Of a stretch of 37,648 nt of DNA, positions 7,500 through 16,011 are shown piece by piece (position 1 is the first letter of the stretch; every line of letters begins with the position of its first letter). The notes beneath the pieces are model-generated. The model did no database searches. It was not told where the DNA came from and worked only from the letters and a program-made list of their open reading frames with translations. The DNA is taken from contig CAYSZB010000019.1 of assembly GCA_964435475.1 (NCBI GenBank), positions 1-37,648 on the forward strand, read 5' to 3'. The translations under genes were made by a program, and so were the position numbers. The stretch is from CAYSZB01 sp964435475 (GTDB lineage Bacteria > Chloroflexota > Anaerolineae > Anaerolineales > Anaerolineaceae).

Positions 7500-7916
7500 C
7501 TACTCTGGCAGGATCGTGATCTTGTTGCGGATGGCAGCCGTCTTTCCCAACATGGCGATCGAAGGGCAGTATTTCGTTTCTGAAAGTTCCACAGCGCGTT
7601 CAACAGCTGTGCGATCGATAGCATTCCCTTTGACCACGTACTCGATTTCGATCTGTGTAAATACCTTGGGGTGCTCTTCCGCCCTCGTAATATTGACAAT
7701 AACCTGGAATCCGGTCACGTCTTGCCTCTTTTTCCGTAGGATGGAGATGACATCCATCCCCGTGCAGCCTGCCAATCCAATAGCCAGCAGGTCGGTTGGG
7801 CGAAACCCCGCATCATGCCCACCGACCGCCTCACCTGCGTCCATCCGCACGGTAAACCGGCCATCCGTTGTTCCATCAAAAGACATATCATTTTTCCAGG
7901 TTGCATTTGCGTTCAT
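7500..7916 (-). CDS. OsmC/Ohr-family protein
   Basis: This 138-residue protein belongs to the OsmC-like fold, many of whose members are thiol peroxidases that reduce organic hydroperoxides in the cytoplasm. Both conserved cysteines are present, in LAGCTGMD and KYCPSI. The GFRPTDLLAIGLAGC segment is diagnostic. ATG 7916 is chosen over an upstream in-frame start at 7994 because AAGGAG lies 5-6 bases before it and the longer frame runs back into tsaD. It is the last gene of the 11990-7500 operon and starts 13 bp after the tsaD stop. It could also be one of the OsmC-like proteins of unknown role, so peroxidase activity is inferred. Confidence 0.9.
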   Translation of the reverse strand: MNANATWKNDMSFDGTTDGRFTVRMDAGEAVGGHDAGFRPTDLLAIGLAGCTGMDVISILRKKRQDVTGFQVIVNITRAEEHPKVFTQIEIEYVVKGNAIDRTAVERAVELSETKYCPSIAMLGKTAAIRNKITILPE

Positions 7917-7929
7917 AAACTCTCCTTTT

Positions 7930-8964
7930 TTATGCCTGGTATGAAAGTGGCCAGGTGGGTAGTACATCGAAAGCCAGGTCACCCAGGTCACCATTAACCA
8001 GGTGGTAATAACCAGCGGCAGCGATCATCGCCGCATTATCCGTGCACAACGCCAGGGGTGGAATGTGCACATGCCAGCGTTTTTGTTCTTTGAATGCATG
8101 CCGCAGGGCTTTATTGGCGGAAACCCCGCCTGCCACGATGATCTCTTTAACATCAAATTTCTCAGCCGCTGCCATGGTCTTGTTAAACAATGCTTCGACT
8201 ACTGCTGCCTGGAAGCTTGCCGCAAGGTCAGCCACCGGCAATTCCTTCCCTTGATGTTGAAGGTCCTCAACTGTGCGCAGAACGGCAGTTTTTAACCCGC
8301 TGAATGAAAAGTTCCAACTGTCTCCGAGCCTTGCCCGCGGGAATTTGAAGGCTTCAGGGTTCCCTTTTTGGGCTGCATTTTGGATCGATGGTCCCCCTGG
8401 GTAAGCCAGGCCTAATAACCGGGCGACTTTATCAAAAGCCTCGCCTGCTGCATCGTCCACTGTTCCCCCCAGGCGTTTGTATACCAGGTGGTCCGTCATC
8501 AGTATCAGTTCGCTGTGCCCGCCAGAGACCAGCAGGGCCAGCAGGGGAAATTTCGGGGCGGGTGGAGCCTGCGTGCCTGCCTGGTACAGCCAGGCGGAAT
8601 AGATATGCCCTTCAAGGTGGTTGACCGGGATGATGGGCAGGTCGGCTGCCATTGCCAGCGCTTTTGCCATGTTCACCCCAATGACCAGGGAGCCCGCCAG
8701 GCCGGGACCCCTTGTGACGGCGATCGCATCCATTTCCTCCAGTGAGAGGTGGCTGGCTTGCAAGGCTTCTTCAACAACCGCCTGGATCACTTTGACATGT
8801 TCGCGTGAGGCCACTTCCGGGAATACACCCCCAAAATGGGCATGCAAATCCACCTGGCTGGCGATCACGTTGGACTCAATGACCCTGCCCCCGCTGACAA
8901 CAGAGACAGATGTCTCATCACAGGAACTTTCAATCCCCAAAACTCGTGCATTTTCGATATCCAT
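7930..8964 (-). CDS. tsaD: tRNA N6-adenosine threonylcarbamoyltransferase
   Basis: TsaD (Kae1/Gcp family, 344 residues) transfers the threonylcarbamoyl group from TC-AMP to A37 of ANN-decoding tRNAs, completing t6A. The start VLGIESSCDETSVSVV, the metal-binding NHLEGH (His116, His120), LVSGGHSEL and GEAFDKVARLLGL are all family hallmarks, and the length is normal. ATG 8964 follows the stop of the M24 gene by 4 bases, with AAAGGA upstream, so the two are co-transcribed. The TC-AMP synthase gene tsaC is about 11 kb away at 19117-19743. Partners TsaB and TsaE are not in this window. Confidence 0.97.
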   Translation of the reverse strand: MDIENARVLGIESSCDETSVSVVSGGRVIESNVIASQVDLHAHFGGVFPEVASREHVKVIQAVVEEALQASHLSLEEMDAIAVTRGPGLAGSLVIGVNMAKALAMAADLPIIPVNHLEGHIYSAWLYQAGTQAPPAPKFPLLALLVSGGHSELILMTDHLVYKRLGGTVDDAAGEAFDKVARLLGLAYPGGPSIQNAAQKGNPEAFKFPRARLGDSWNFSFSGLKTAVLRTVEDLQHQGKELPVADLAASFQAAVVEALFNKTMAAAEKFDVKEIIVAGGVSANKALRHAFKEQKRWHVHIPPLALCTDNAAMIAAAGYYHLVNGDLGDLAFDVLPTWPLSYQA

Positions 8965-8968
8965 GGCA

Positions 8969-10204
8969 TTATCCTTTAATCGGCAGGACCAGGTCCAGAG
9001 GATAGTCCACGAATTTCTCGATCCTGCCTGTGTTACTGACAAAATAGGTGTCTTCCAACCGCACGCCCATTCCCTGTTCGGGGTAATAAAGTCCCGGTTC
9101 CACCGTAAAAACAGAACCCGGCTTGAGGATCTGGGTATCATCTTTTGCCCGACCGCAGAATGGCTTCTCGTGGATGTTCAGGCCGACCCCATGGCTCAGG
9201 CTGTGTACGTATCCCTGGGTCACCTGTGGGTCCTGGCGTGGCGTGGTGTGTCCCTGGGCTTCAAATAGCTCGCAGGTTCGCTCCTGGTATTGGTGGATGT
9301 TCACCCCCGCCTCGATCTCTGAGGTTACGGTGTCATACACTGCTTTGACCTGGTCATAGATTTTCTGCACCGCATCTGGCGCATATCCCAGGCACCAGGT
9401 GCGCGTGAAATCGTAAAAATAACCACCCCCACGCTCACAAGGAAAGATGTCGAAAACGATGGTCGTGCCCAGCCTGATTACATCGCCCGGGGTCCCGCTG
9501 CTGTGGGGCACGCCGGCATCCCGCCCAATGGCAAATATCGTGTCCTCCGGGTTTTCACCGCCCAGTTCGGCGATCCACAGGTTGATCTGCGCTTTGACAT
9601 CCCCGATGGTCAATGGGATGCCGTCTTTTTTGACCAGGACCTCGTCTTTAACCTTTTGAGACTGCAGCAATTCAGCTGTGCGCCTCACGACTGTTGTTGT
9701 CAATATCCCCATTTGGCGGACGCGCCTTAATTCCTCTTCATCTTTGGTTGCCCTGGCTTCCAATAGCACCGCACTGCTGTTGTCTCCGCTGATCTCCAGT
9801 TCGGGTAGTAATTCCTTTAGTCTCATAAGAATGCTGTAAAACGGACCCACATCCCGTACACCGTACAAAAGCACTTTTCCTTCTGTCAAGCCAATCTCGG
9901 TAAGGATCTGGCGGTAAAGCAAGGCTGAGAAAACCGCCTGGTCACCGCCGGCCTCTGCCAGCAGTGCTTTTTGATCAAATTTGGCATAACTGACCAGGGT
10001 AAACCCCGATTTTGCTGCCTCATCCCGTTCCATCGGCCCATGGCACAAAAAAGTACCTTTCCCTTTGATTTTGAACAGGTCAGCCATCGTCACATGCCCA
10101 CCGCCGGTCATATAAACCATCGATGGATTGTGTTGTGCCGGTCCGGTGATCCAGATGGCGTCTACATTCTGTTGGTTCATCAATCGTTCAAGGTCTTTTT
10201 TCAT
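8969..10204 (-). CDS. M24-family (Xaa-Pro type) metallopeptidase
   Basis: This 411-residue protein has two parts: a creatinase/prolidase N-terminal domain (1 to about 165) and an M24 pita-bread catalytic domain. All five dinuclear-metal ligands can be placed: Asp in VFDIFP, Asp in YDFTRTW, His in SHGVG, Glu in TVEPGLY and Glu in RLEDTY. It is therefore a likely active Xaa-Pro aminopeptidase or dipeptidase that removes residues before proline in the cytoplasm. The start ATG 10204 has GAGAG upstream and lies 13 bp after the selA stop. It sits within the selA-tsaD operon with no obvious functional link. Aminopeptidase and dipeptidase cannot be told apart here. Confidence 0.9.
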   Translation of the reverse strand: MKKDLERLMNQQNVDAIWITGPAQHNPSMVYMTGGGHVTMADLFKIKGKGTFLCHGPMERDEAAKSGFTLVSYAKFDQKALLAEAGGDQAVFSALLYRQILTEIGLTEGKVLLYGVRDVGPFYSILMRLKELLPELEISGDNSSAVLLEARATKDEEELRRVRQMGILTTTVVRRTAELLQSQKVKDEVLVKKDGIPLTIGDVKAQINLWIAELGGENPEDTIFAIGRDAGVPHSSGTPGDVIRLGTTIVFDIFPCERGGGYFYDFTRTWCLGYAPDAVQKIYDQVKAVYDTVTSEIEAGVNIHQYQERTCELFEAQGHTTPRQDPQVTQGYVHSLSHGVGLNIHEKPFCGRAKDDTQILKPGSVFTVEPGLYYPEQGMGVRLEDTYFVSNTGRIEKFVDYPLDLVLPIKG

Positions 10205-10217
10205 AATAATTCTCTCT

Positions 10218-11573
10218 TTAGGCTAAATTTCGTAACAGCTTGACTTGTTCCAGCAGGATCTCATCCTGCCCGGGCAGCACTGTGCGCGGATCAAGCACCA
10301 CTTTGTCATTTTCTATTCGTGCGATGATCGGTGGGGTCGACTTCCGAAGGCGCGCCAGCAGGCTGTTGGGGTTTTTGGTCTCCAGCGCCAATAAAAATGT
10401 GTCCATTTCTTCTTCGGGCAGGCTTCCCCCGCCAATGGTTGATTTTCCAGGGATGACGGTTCCCTTCCCCAGGAACTCTCGCCATGCTTCGGCTCTCTGC
10501 CTGATCTGTGAGGGCGTCTGTGACAGCATCTGCCAGACAGGCACCTGGCTTTCAGCTTCATCTTTCAGGTAATGGGCCAGGGTGGCAGCTAAAGCTGCCA
10601 GGCATAATTTGTCCGGTCGTAAAGCACGCATTAATGGGTGCTTGCTGATCTTGGTCACCAGTTCCTGCCTGCCGGTGATGATCCCGGCTTGCGGGCCTCC
10701 CAGCAGCTTGTCTCCTGAGAAACACACCAGGTCAACATCTGCCGCCAGCGATTCCTGCACGGTGGGCTCGTGCGCAATGCAGTATCGAGCGGTATCCAGC
10801 AGGGCGCCAGAACCCAGGTCATGCAGCACTGGCGTATTGAATTGGTGCGCCAGCACAACGATGTCCTTCAGGGATGGCTCGGTGGTGAACCCGACCAGCT
10901 TGAAATTGGATTGATGGGCTACCAGCACAAGCGCAGCCCCTTCCTCCAGTGCTTTGCGGTAATCATCCAGGTGCACGCGGTTGGTGGTGCCGACCTCTAC
11001 CAGGCGGGCACCGGACTGCCGCATGACATCCGGGATGCGGAAGCCCCCGCCGATCTCGACCAGTTGCGATCGCGAAATGATCACCTTCCTGTGATTTGCC
11101 AGGGCTGCCAGGCTGAGTAAAACTGCCCCGGCATTGTTGTTAACCACCAGTGCGGCTTCAACCCCCAGCAGAGATCTCAATAAGCTTTGCGCATGGACCG
11201 ATCGCAAACCCCGTTTGCCGGTAGACAGGTCCAATTCCAGGCTGCTGTATCCACCGGCGGTTTCAACCACATGGCGCAGCACACCTGGTCCCAGTGGTGC
11301 CCTGCCAAGGTTGGTATGCAGGATCACGCCACTGGCATTGATCACCCCTTGCAGGGTGGGTTCCAGGATTTGTTCAATTTCATTCTTAATCAGGTTGATG
11401 ATCTCAGCCTGGTCGGGGATGGACAATGTCTCATGATAATCCTGCCGGATATTTTGCAGGGTGTTGCGGATGCAGCTGAGGGTCAGCGGTTTTCCATAAA
11501 GCGGAATTAACAGGGAAACTTCAGGATCATTAAGCAGGATATCGACAGATGGAAGGTCGCTGAGGGCAGCCAT
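10218..11573 (-). CDS. selA: L-seryl-tRNA(Sec) selenium transferase
   Basis: SelA (451 residues) is a PLP enzyme that converts seryl-tRNA(Sec) to selenocysteinyl-tRNA(Sec) using selenophosphate. The N-terminal RNA-binding region, INASGVILHTNLGRAPL, the NNNAGAVLL segment and FSGDKLLGGPQAG with the PLP lysine (Lys289) are typical, and the length is normal. It starts 6 bases after the stop of the small membrane protein and has no clear Shine-Dalgarno, so translation may be coupled. selB, selD and tRNA(Sec) are not in this window, although selB often accompanies selA. No gene here shows an in-frame UGA that I could recognise as selenocysteine. Confidence 0.95.
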   Translation of the reverse strand: MAALSDLPSVDILLNDPEVSLLIPLYGKPLTLSCIRNTLQNIRQDYHETLSIPDQAEIINLIKNEIEQILEPTLQGVINASGVILHTNLGRAPLGPGVLRHVVETAGGYSSLELDLSTGKRGLRSVHAQSLLRSLLGVEAALVVNNNAGAVLLSLAALANHRKVIISRSQLVEIGGGFRIPDVMRQSGARLVEVGTTNRVHLDDYRKALEEGAALVLVAHQSNFKLVGFTTEPSLKDIVVLAHQFNTPVLHDLGSGALLDTARYCIAHEPTVQESLAADVDLVCFSGDKLLGGPQAGIITGRQELVTKISKHPLMRALRPDKLCLAALAATLAHYLKDEAESQVPVWQMLSQTPSQIRQRAEAWREFLGKGTVIPGKSTIGGGSLPEEEMDTFLLALETKNPNSLLARLRKSTPPIIARIENDKVVLDPRTVLPGQDEILLEQVKLLRNLA

Positions 11574-11579
11574 GGGGTT

Positions 11580-11990
11580 CTATTCAGTTTGGTCAGGTTT
11601 CCAGCGGCTGCGTTCCCAGACGCGAATGAGCAGTTCGATCACGATGAATGCGCCAGCCAGGATGAAAGCCAGGCTGGAGTTTAACACATGACCCATTTGC
11701 AACCAGGCCAGCGATGAGCCATAGATCCCGAACCAGATCGCCTGCCGGATGATCACGTATTTATCGGCTGGCGGGGTGCTGGGAAAGCGCCGGTTAAGAA
11801 AATAGGTCACGGGCAGCATGGTACCGCTGAGTGCGATAACCCCCATGAAAAAGAACAACCATCGTGGACCCAGGGTGGGCAGGGTGGCGAAGATAACGAT
11901 GGCCAGCCCGATCCAACCGCCCAGGGTGAGCACCAGGAACGTGACCAGGAAATCTTTGAATGTGTAGGGTAGAGGTGATTTGTTTTCCAT
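11580..11990 (-). CDS. Small four-helix membrane protein, unknown function
   Basis: This is a 136-residue protein with four hydrophobic stretches, roughly 15-36, 44-63, 82-100 and 105-125. The termini are short and polar and the C-terminus is basic then acidic (RSRWKPDQTE). No motif for transport or catalysis is visible, and I do not recognise the family. It is the first gene of the operon that continues with selA 6 bases downstream. Its ATG has no Shine-Dalgarno, while an exact TATAAT lies only about 10 bases upstream, so the transcript may be leaderless or nearly so. The coding call rests on the continuous membrane pattern and the tight operon spacing. Confidence 0.8.
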   Translation of the reverse strand: MENKSPLPYTFKDFLVTFLVLTLGGWIGLAIVIFATLPTLGPRWLFFFMGVIALSGTMLPVTYFLNRRFPSTPPADKYVIIRQAIWFGIYGSSLAWLQMGHVLNSSLAFILAGAFIVIELLIRVWERSRWKPDQTE

Positions 11991-12000
11991 ATTACTGATT

Positions 12001-12006
12001 ATTATA
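12001..12006 (-). promoter_or_regulatory. -10 element heading the selA-tsaD operon
   Basis: An exact TATAAT on the minus strand is 10 bases from ATG 11990. Transcription would begin a few bases from the start codon, giving an almost leaderless mRNA. There is no recognisable -35. Confidence 0.4.
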
Positions 12007-12149
12007 ATCCATGCCTGGCAGACCCGGGTTTGGTTAAATTAAAAATATATAGGGGCTTTTTTCTCAATTTCCAGGCAGAATTGGCGCAAGTCTTGTCCAA
12101 TTATTCTTTACAAATGATCATAATTTGGGCTTTTCTTTGGCCGCCTGGT

Positions 12150-12178
12150 TTGACGGCGCATTTAATCTATGTTAAACT
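12150..12178 (+). promoter_or_regulatory. Sigma-70-type promoter for the metH riboswitch leader
   Basis: TTGACG (12150-12155) and TAAACT (12173-12178) are separated by exactly 17 bases. Transcription should start near 12185, a few bases before the first helix of the SAM-I aptamer, which strongly supports the assignment. Confidence 0.7.
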
Positions 12179-12191
12179 ACTAACCAGTTTA

Positions 12192-12298
12192 TCTCATCCT
12201 GAGAGGTGGAGGGACCGGCCCTATGAAACCTCGGCAACCGCACACAAGCAGGTGCCAATTCCGGCAGAGCCATCCGACTGGCGATCTGGAAGATGAGG
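12192..12298 (+). ncRNA. SAM-I (S-box) riboswitch aptamer
   Basis: The region contains the S-box core GAGAGGTGGAGGGACCGGCC (12201-12220), then ATGAAACC and CGGCAACC, and later AGGTGCCAATTCC. These match the conserved SAM-I elements (kink-turn, SAM pocket, P3/P4) in the right order. The ends CTCATC (12193-12198) and GATGAG (12292-12297) close helix P1. Binding of S-adenosylmethionine stabilises P1 and favours the terminator just downstream. The leader therefore lowers metH expression when SAM is plentiful. Assigned by motif, not by a covariance search. Confidence 0.96.
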
Positions 12299-12316
12299 CG
12301 GCAGATGATCAACCAG

Positions 12317-12344
12317 CCTCTCAACTTTGAGAGGTATTTTTTTA
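12317..12344 (+). terminator. Riboswitch-controlled intrinsic terminator
   Basis: CCTCTCA (12317-12323) pairs with TGAGAGG (12328-12334) and is followed by TATTTTTTTA. It lies between the SAM-I aptamer and the metH start, as expected for transcription attenuation. The 5' half of the stem could alternatively pair with GA-rich bases of the aptamer's 3' side to form an antiterminator. Confidence 0.9.
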
Positions 12345-12364
12345 CGGGCACGATGAGGTCGTTT

Positions 12365-15300
12365 ATGAAAACAGGAAACAAAAGAGACAGTCATTATTTG
12401 CATGCCTTGCACGAGCGGGTGCTGGTGTTTGATGGCGCCATGGGCACCAATTTGCAGGCTATGAACCTGGGTGAAAAGGAATACGGCGGGAAACAGTACC
12501 TCGGCTGTATTGATCACCTGGTCCTTTCCTACCCCCAGGCTGTCGCGCAGGTTCACCGCAGCTTCCTGGAAGCCGGCGCAGATGTGCTGGAAACAGATAC
12601 CTTCCGTGCCAATCGCCTGACGCTTAAGGACTATGGCTTGGATTCAAGGGTGGTAGAGTTGAACTCGGCAGCAGCCCGGTTGGCACGTAAACTGGCCGAT
12701 GAGTTCTCAACCCCCCAAAAGCCGCGTTTTGTGGCTGGTTCCATCGGGCCATCCGGCAAGTTGATCTCTACAGATGACCCCCAGATGTCTGATATCACCT
12801 TTGGTCAGCTGGTGGAACTGTACGAAGAGCAGGCGACCGGACTGATCGCTGGTGGGGTGGACCTGCTCTTGATCGAAACCTCCCAGGACATCCTGGAGGT
12901 TAAGGCTGAGATCCTTGGTATCCGTTCGGCTTGTCGCAAAGCAGGCGTTGATTTGCCCATCCAGGCCCAGGTCACCCTGGACCTCACCGGGCGCATGCTG
13001 TTGGGCACGGACATCAGTGCAGTATTGGGGATCCTTGAAGGCATGGATGTGGATGTGATCGGTCTGAACTGTTCAACCGGTCCCGAACACATGCGCGAGT
13101 CCATTCGCTACCTCTCCGAAAATTGCCGCCTGCCGATCTCCTGCATACCCAATGCCGGACTGCCGCTCAATGTCAACGGCGAAGCAGTCTATCCCATGAC
13201 CCCCGGGGCATTTTCGGATAACCTGTTGGATTTCGTGGATACATTTCATATCAATGTTGTAGGCGGTTGTTGTGGCACCACGCCGGAACATATCCGCCTT
13301 TTGGCAGAAAATGTGAAAGACAAGAAGGTCGCCGACCGTTTGCCTGCTGAAATTTCTGCCCTGGCATCTCCCATCCAGGCGGTACCCATGCAGCAGGAAC
13401 CTGCGCCTTTCCTGATTGGTGAGCGGCTTAACGCCCAGGGTTCGCGTAAATTCAAGCAAGCTCTGCTGCAGGAAGACTTCGATGCGATGTCAGTCATCGC
13501 CAGGGAACAGGTGGAATATGGTGCCCACGGCCTGGATGTCTGTGTGGCAGTCACCGAACGCACCGATGAAGCTCTGGCGATGCAGAAACTGGTAAAAAAG
13601 CTCTCGTTGGAGGTTCCCGTACCGTTGATCATTGACAGCACCGAGCTGGATGTGATCGAGACCGCCCTCAGAATTGCTCCCGGCAAATGCCTGGTCAACT
13701 CAACCAATCTTGAATCAGGTGAGGAGAAAGCCCGCAGGGTATTCTCACTAGCCAGGCAGTTCAATGCTGCGGTCATCATGCTGACCATCGATGAAAAAGG
13801 CATGGCCAAAACAGCTGAGCGTAAGGTGGAGATCGCCCAAAGGCTGCACGACCTTGCCCTGGCAAATTTCGGGCTTCAACCCCGCGACATGGTCTTTGAC
13901 GTCCTGACCTTCACCCTGGCCACCGGCGACCAGGAATATGCCCGATCAGCCATTGAGACCCTGGAGGGTATCAAACAGGTCAAAGAGAAGCTGCCTGGGG
14001 TGCTCACCTCGCTGGGTGTCTCAAATGTCTCTTTCGGGCTGGCACCAGCCGCCCGCAAGGTGATCAATTCCGTGTTCCTCTTCCATGCGGTTCAATACGG
14101 TCTGGATATGGCGATCGTCAATCCAGCCCAGATCAAGCCCTATGCTGAGATCCCCGAAAATGAACGCGAACTGGCGGAAGCGCTGATCTTCAACCGCGGT
14201 TCGGACCCTTTGGGCGAGTTGATCACCTATTTCGAGTCCCGCGCACCTGAAGATTCCTCCTCCGCTTCAAAGCTTGATGAACTGGCACTCCTGCCGGTTG
14301 ATGAACGTATCAGGCAGCGCATTATCCGCCGCCAAAAGGCTGATGTTGAAAAGGATATTGATGAACTTTTGGACCAGGATAAAACATCAAGGCGCTCAGA
14401 TGCTGCGGTTAAGATCCTGAATGAGGTTCTACTGCCGGCAATGAAAGAGGTTGGCGATAAATTCGGGGCTGGCGAACTGATCCTGCCCTTCGTCTTGCAG
14501 TCTGCCGAGGTGATGAAGCGGGCTGTTGCCCACCTTGAAAATTACCTGGAACGGCAGGAAGGGGTCAGCAAGGGTAAGATCGTCCTGGCGACTGTCTATG
14601 GAGATGTGCATGACATTGGCAAGAACCTCGTAAAGACGATCCTCTCCAATAACGGGTACACCGTGGTTGACCTGGGCAAACAGGTGCCGGCAGAGTTGAT
14701 CATCCAATCTGCTATCGATGAAAAGGTTGATGCCATCGGTCTCAGCGCCTTGCTGGTCAGCACCAGTCGCCAGATGCCGCTGATCGTCAATGAACTTGCC
14801 CGGCGAAAGTTGACTTTTCCGGTGCTGGTGGGTGGCGCGGCGATCAACCCCCGCTTTGGCTGGCGCATACTGAAAACTGAACAGGGCGATTACTATCCTC
14901 CCGGAGTGTTCTACTGCAAGGATGCCTTTGAAGGCCTTTCGACCATGGATGCCTTGACCGATCCACAGAGCAAACCCGGCCTGCTGGCCCAATTAAAGGC
15001 CAGGGCTGACCATGAGTTCAGCGCCCAGCACGAACGAAAGGTGGAGGAGCTTGTTCCCGGGCAGCGCTCAGATACCCCGCCTGCAGAATTTATTCCCCAA
15101 CTAAGCAGTTGGGAAATAAGGGTCGTCTCTCATATGCCCCTGCAGGAAGTTGCCCTGCACATACCCAAGAATGAACTCTACCGCCTGTCCTGGGGTGCCA
15201 AGAATACTCATGGTGAAGCCTGGACCAGGCTGCAAAAGGAGTTTGATGACAGGTTGGAAAAAATGCTCAAGGATGCCGCTGAAAACAATTGGCTGCAGCC

Positions 15301-15886
15301 AAAGGCAGTCTATGGTTACTGGCCTTGCCAGGCTGAGGGGGATCGCCTGCTGCTGTATGATCCACAGGAACTGCTCAATGGCAGGCGTGAGGTTATCGAG
15401 ACCTTTGACTTCCCGCGCCAACAAATAGCAGAGCATTTAAGCCTGGCTGATTACTTCCTGCCGGTTGGAACTGAAAAAATGGATGTTGTTCCCCTGCAGG
15501 TGGTCACTGTCGGCGGGATACCAACCCTCAAGTTTTCCGAACTCGAAGGCCGGGGTGAATATTCAGAGGCCTATTTCCTGCATGGGCTGGCGGTGCAGAT
15601 GGCGGAAGCCACTGCAGATTACATTAATGACCATATCCGCCGCGAATTGGGATTGCAGCCCGGGCAGGGGCTGCGTTATTCCTGGGGCTACCCGGCGATC
15701 CCGGAGTTGGAAGATCACAGCAAGGTGTTTAAGTTGCTCCCTGCCGCTTCCGCCCTGGGTATGCAACTCACAACCGCTTACCAGCTGGTACCGGAGCAGT
15801 CCACAGCCGCCATCTTTGTGCACCACCCGGCAGCCAAGTATTTCAACACCGGTGCCAACCGGCTGGACCAGTTAACCAGGAAATGA
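12365..15886 (+). CDS. metH: Cobalamin-dependent methionine synthase
   Basis: MetH (1173 residues) methylates homocysteine from methyl-tetrahydrofolate through a cobalamin intermediate. The homocysteine domain (about 10-325) has zinc ligands Cys236 (GLNCS) and Cys302/303 (GGCCGT). The pterin domain starts near ERLNAQGSRKF. The cobalamin module has DVHDIGKNLV near residue 746, with the histidine that ligates cobalt. The C-terminal activation domain includes RYSWGYPAIPELEDHSKVF and binds SAM for reductive reactivation. All four modules are present, slightly shorter overall than in E. coli. ATG 12365 follows GAGG by 6 bases; an earlier in-frame ATG at 12293 lies inside the riboswitch and is rejected. 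Expression is set by the SAM-I leader. Confidence 0.97.
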   Translation: MKTGNKRDSHYLHALHERVLVFDGAMGTNLQAMNLGEKEYGGKQYLGCIDHLVLSYPQAVAQVHRSFLEAGADVLETDTFRANRLTLKDYGLDSRVVELNSAAARLARKLADEFSTPQKPRFVAGSIGPSGKLISTDDPQMSDITFGQLVELYEEQATGLIAGGVDLLLIETSQDILEVKAEILGIRSACRKAGVDLPIQAQVTLDLTGRMLLGTDISAVLGILEGMDVDVIGLNCSTGPEHMRESIRYLSENCRLPISCIPNAGLPLNVNGEAVYPMTPGAFSDNLLDFVDTFHINVVGGCCGTTPEHIRLLAENVKDKKVADRLPAEISALASPIQAVPMQQEPAPFLIGERLNAQGSRKFKQALLQEDFDAMSVIAREQVEYGAHGLDVCVAVTERTDEALAMQKLVKKLSLEVPVPLIIDSTELDVIETALRIAPGKCLVNSTNLESGEEKARRVFSLARQFNAAVIMLTIDEKGMAKTAERKVEIAQRLHDLALANFGLQPRDMVFDVLTFTLATGDQEYARSAIETLEGIKQVKEKLPGVLTSLGVSNVSFGLAPAARKVINSVFLFHAVQYGLDMAIVNPAQIKPYAEIPENERELAEALIFNRGSDPLGELITYFESRAPEDSSSASKLDELALLPVDERIRQRIIRRQKADVEKDIDELLDQDKTSRRSDAAVKILNEVLLPAMKEVGDKFGAGELILPFVLQSAEVMKRAVAHLENYLERQEGVSKGKIVLATVYGDVHDIGKNLVKTILSNNGYTVVDLGKQVPAELIIQSAIDEKVDAIGLSALLVSTSRQMPLIVNELARRKLTFPVLVGGAAINPRFGWRILKTEQGDYYPPGVFYCKDAFEGLSTMDALTDPQSKPGLLAQLKARADHEFSAQHERKVEELVPGQRSDTPPAEFIPQLSSWEIRVVSHMPLQEVALHIPKNELYRLSWGAKNTHGEAWTRLQKEFDDRLEKMLKDAAENNWLQPKAVYGYWPCQAEGDRLLLYDPQELLNGRREVIETFDFPRQQIAEHLSLADYFLPVGTEKMDVVPLQVVTVGGIPTLKFSELEGRGEYSEAYFLHGLAVQMAEATADYINDHIRRELGLQPGQGLRYSWGYPAIPELEDHSKVFKLLPAASALGMQLTTAYQLVPEQSTAAIFVHHPAAKYFNTGANRLDQLTRK

Positions 15887-15980
15887 CCAGATGACCGGAA
15901 CACCCATTTAGCACAAGGCTGTGTCACCTCTGGCTGGTGTATAACAATCTTGCGGGTCAGGGCAACCTTTCTGCTTTTTA

Positions 15981-15996
15981 TAGGGTAAAATCCCTA
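15981..15996 (+). promoter_or_regulatory. -10-like element within an inverted repeat
   Basis: TAGGG-TAAAAT-CCCTA is a short perfect palindrome holding a 5-of-6 -10 hexamer (15986-15991), 21 bases before ATG 16012. No -35 was found. It may be the promoter of the DUF3048 gene with an overlapping operator, but this is only suggested by position. Confidence 0.3.
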
Positions 15997-16011
15997 GATA
16001 CGAGGTTCATT

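Noticed and set aside
12030..12296. 88-codon plus-strand ORF
   Set aside because: It lies across the metH promoter and riboswitch and shows no protein-like pattern.
12293..12364. Longer metH reading frame starting at ATG 12293
   Set aside because: It would translate part of the SAM-I aptamer and the terminator; the ATG at 12365 has a proper GAGG site.
13246..13809. 187-codon minus-strand ORF inside metH (and a similar one at 14429-14992)
   Set aside because: Antisense shadows of metH; composition follows the complement of real codons and no domain is recognisable.
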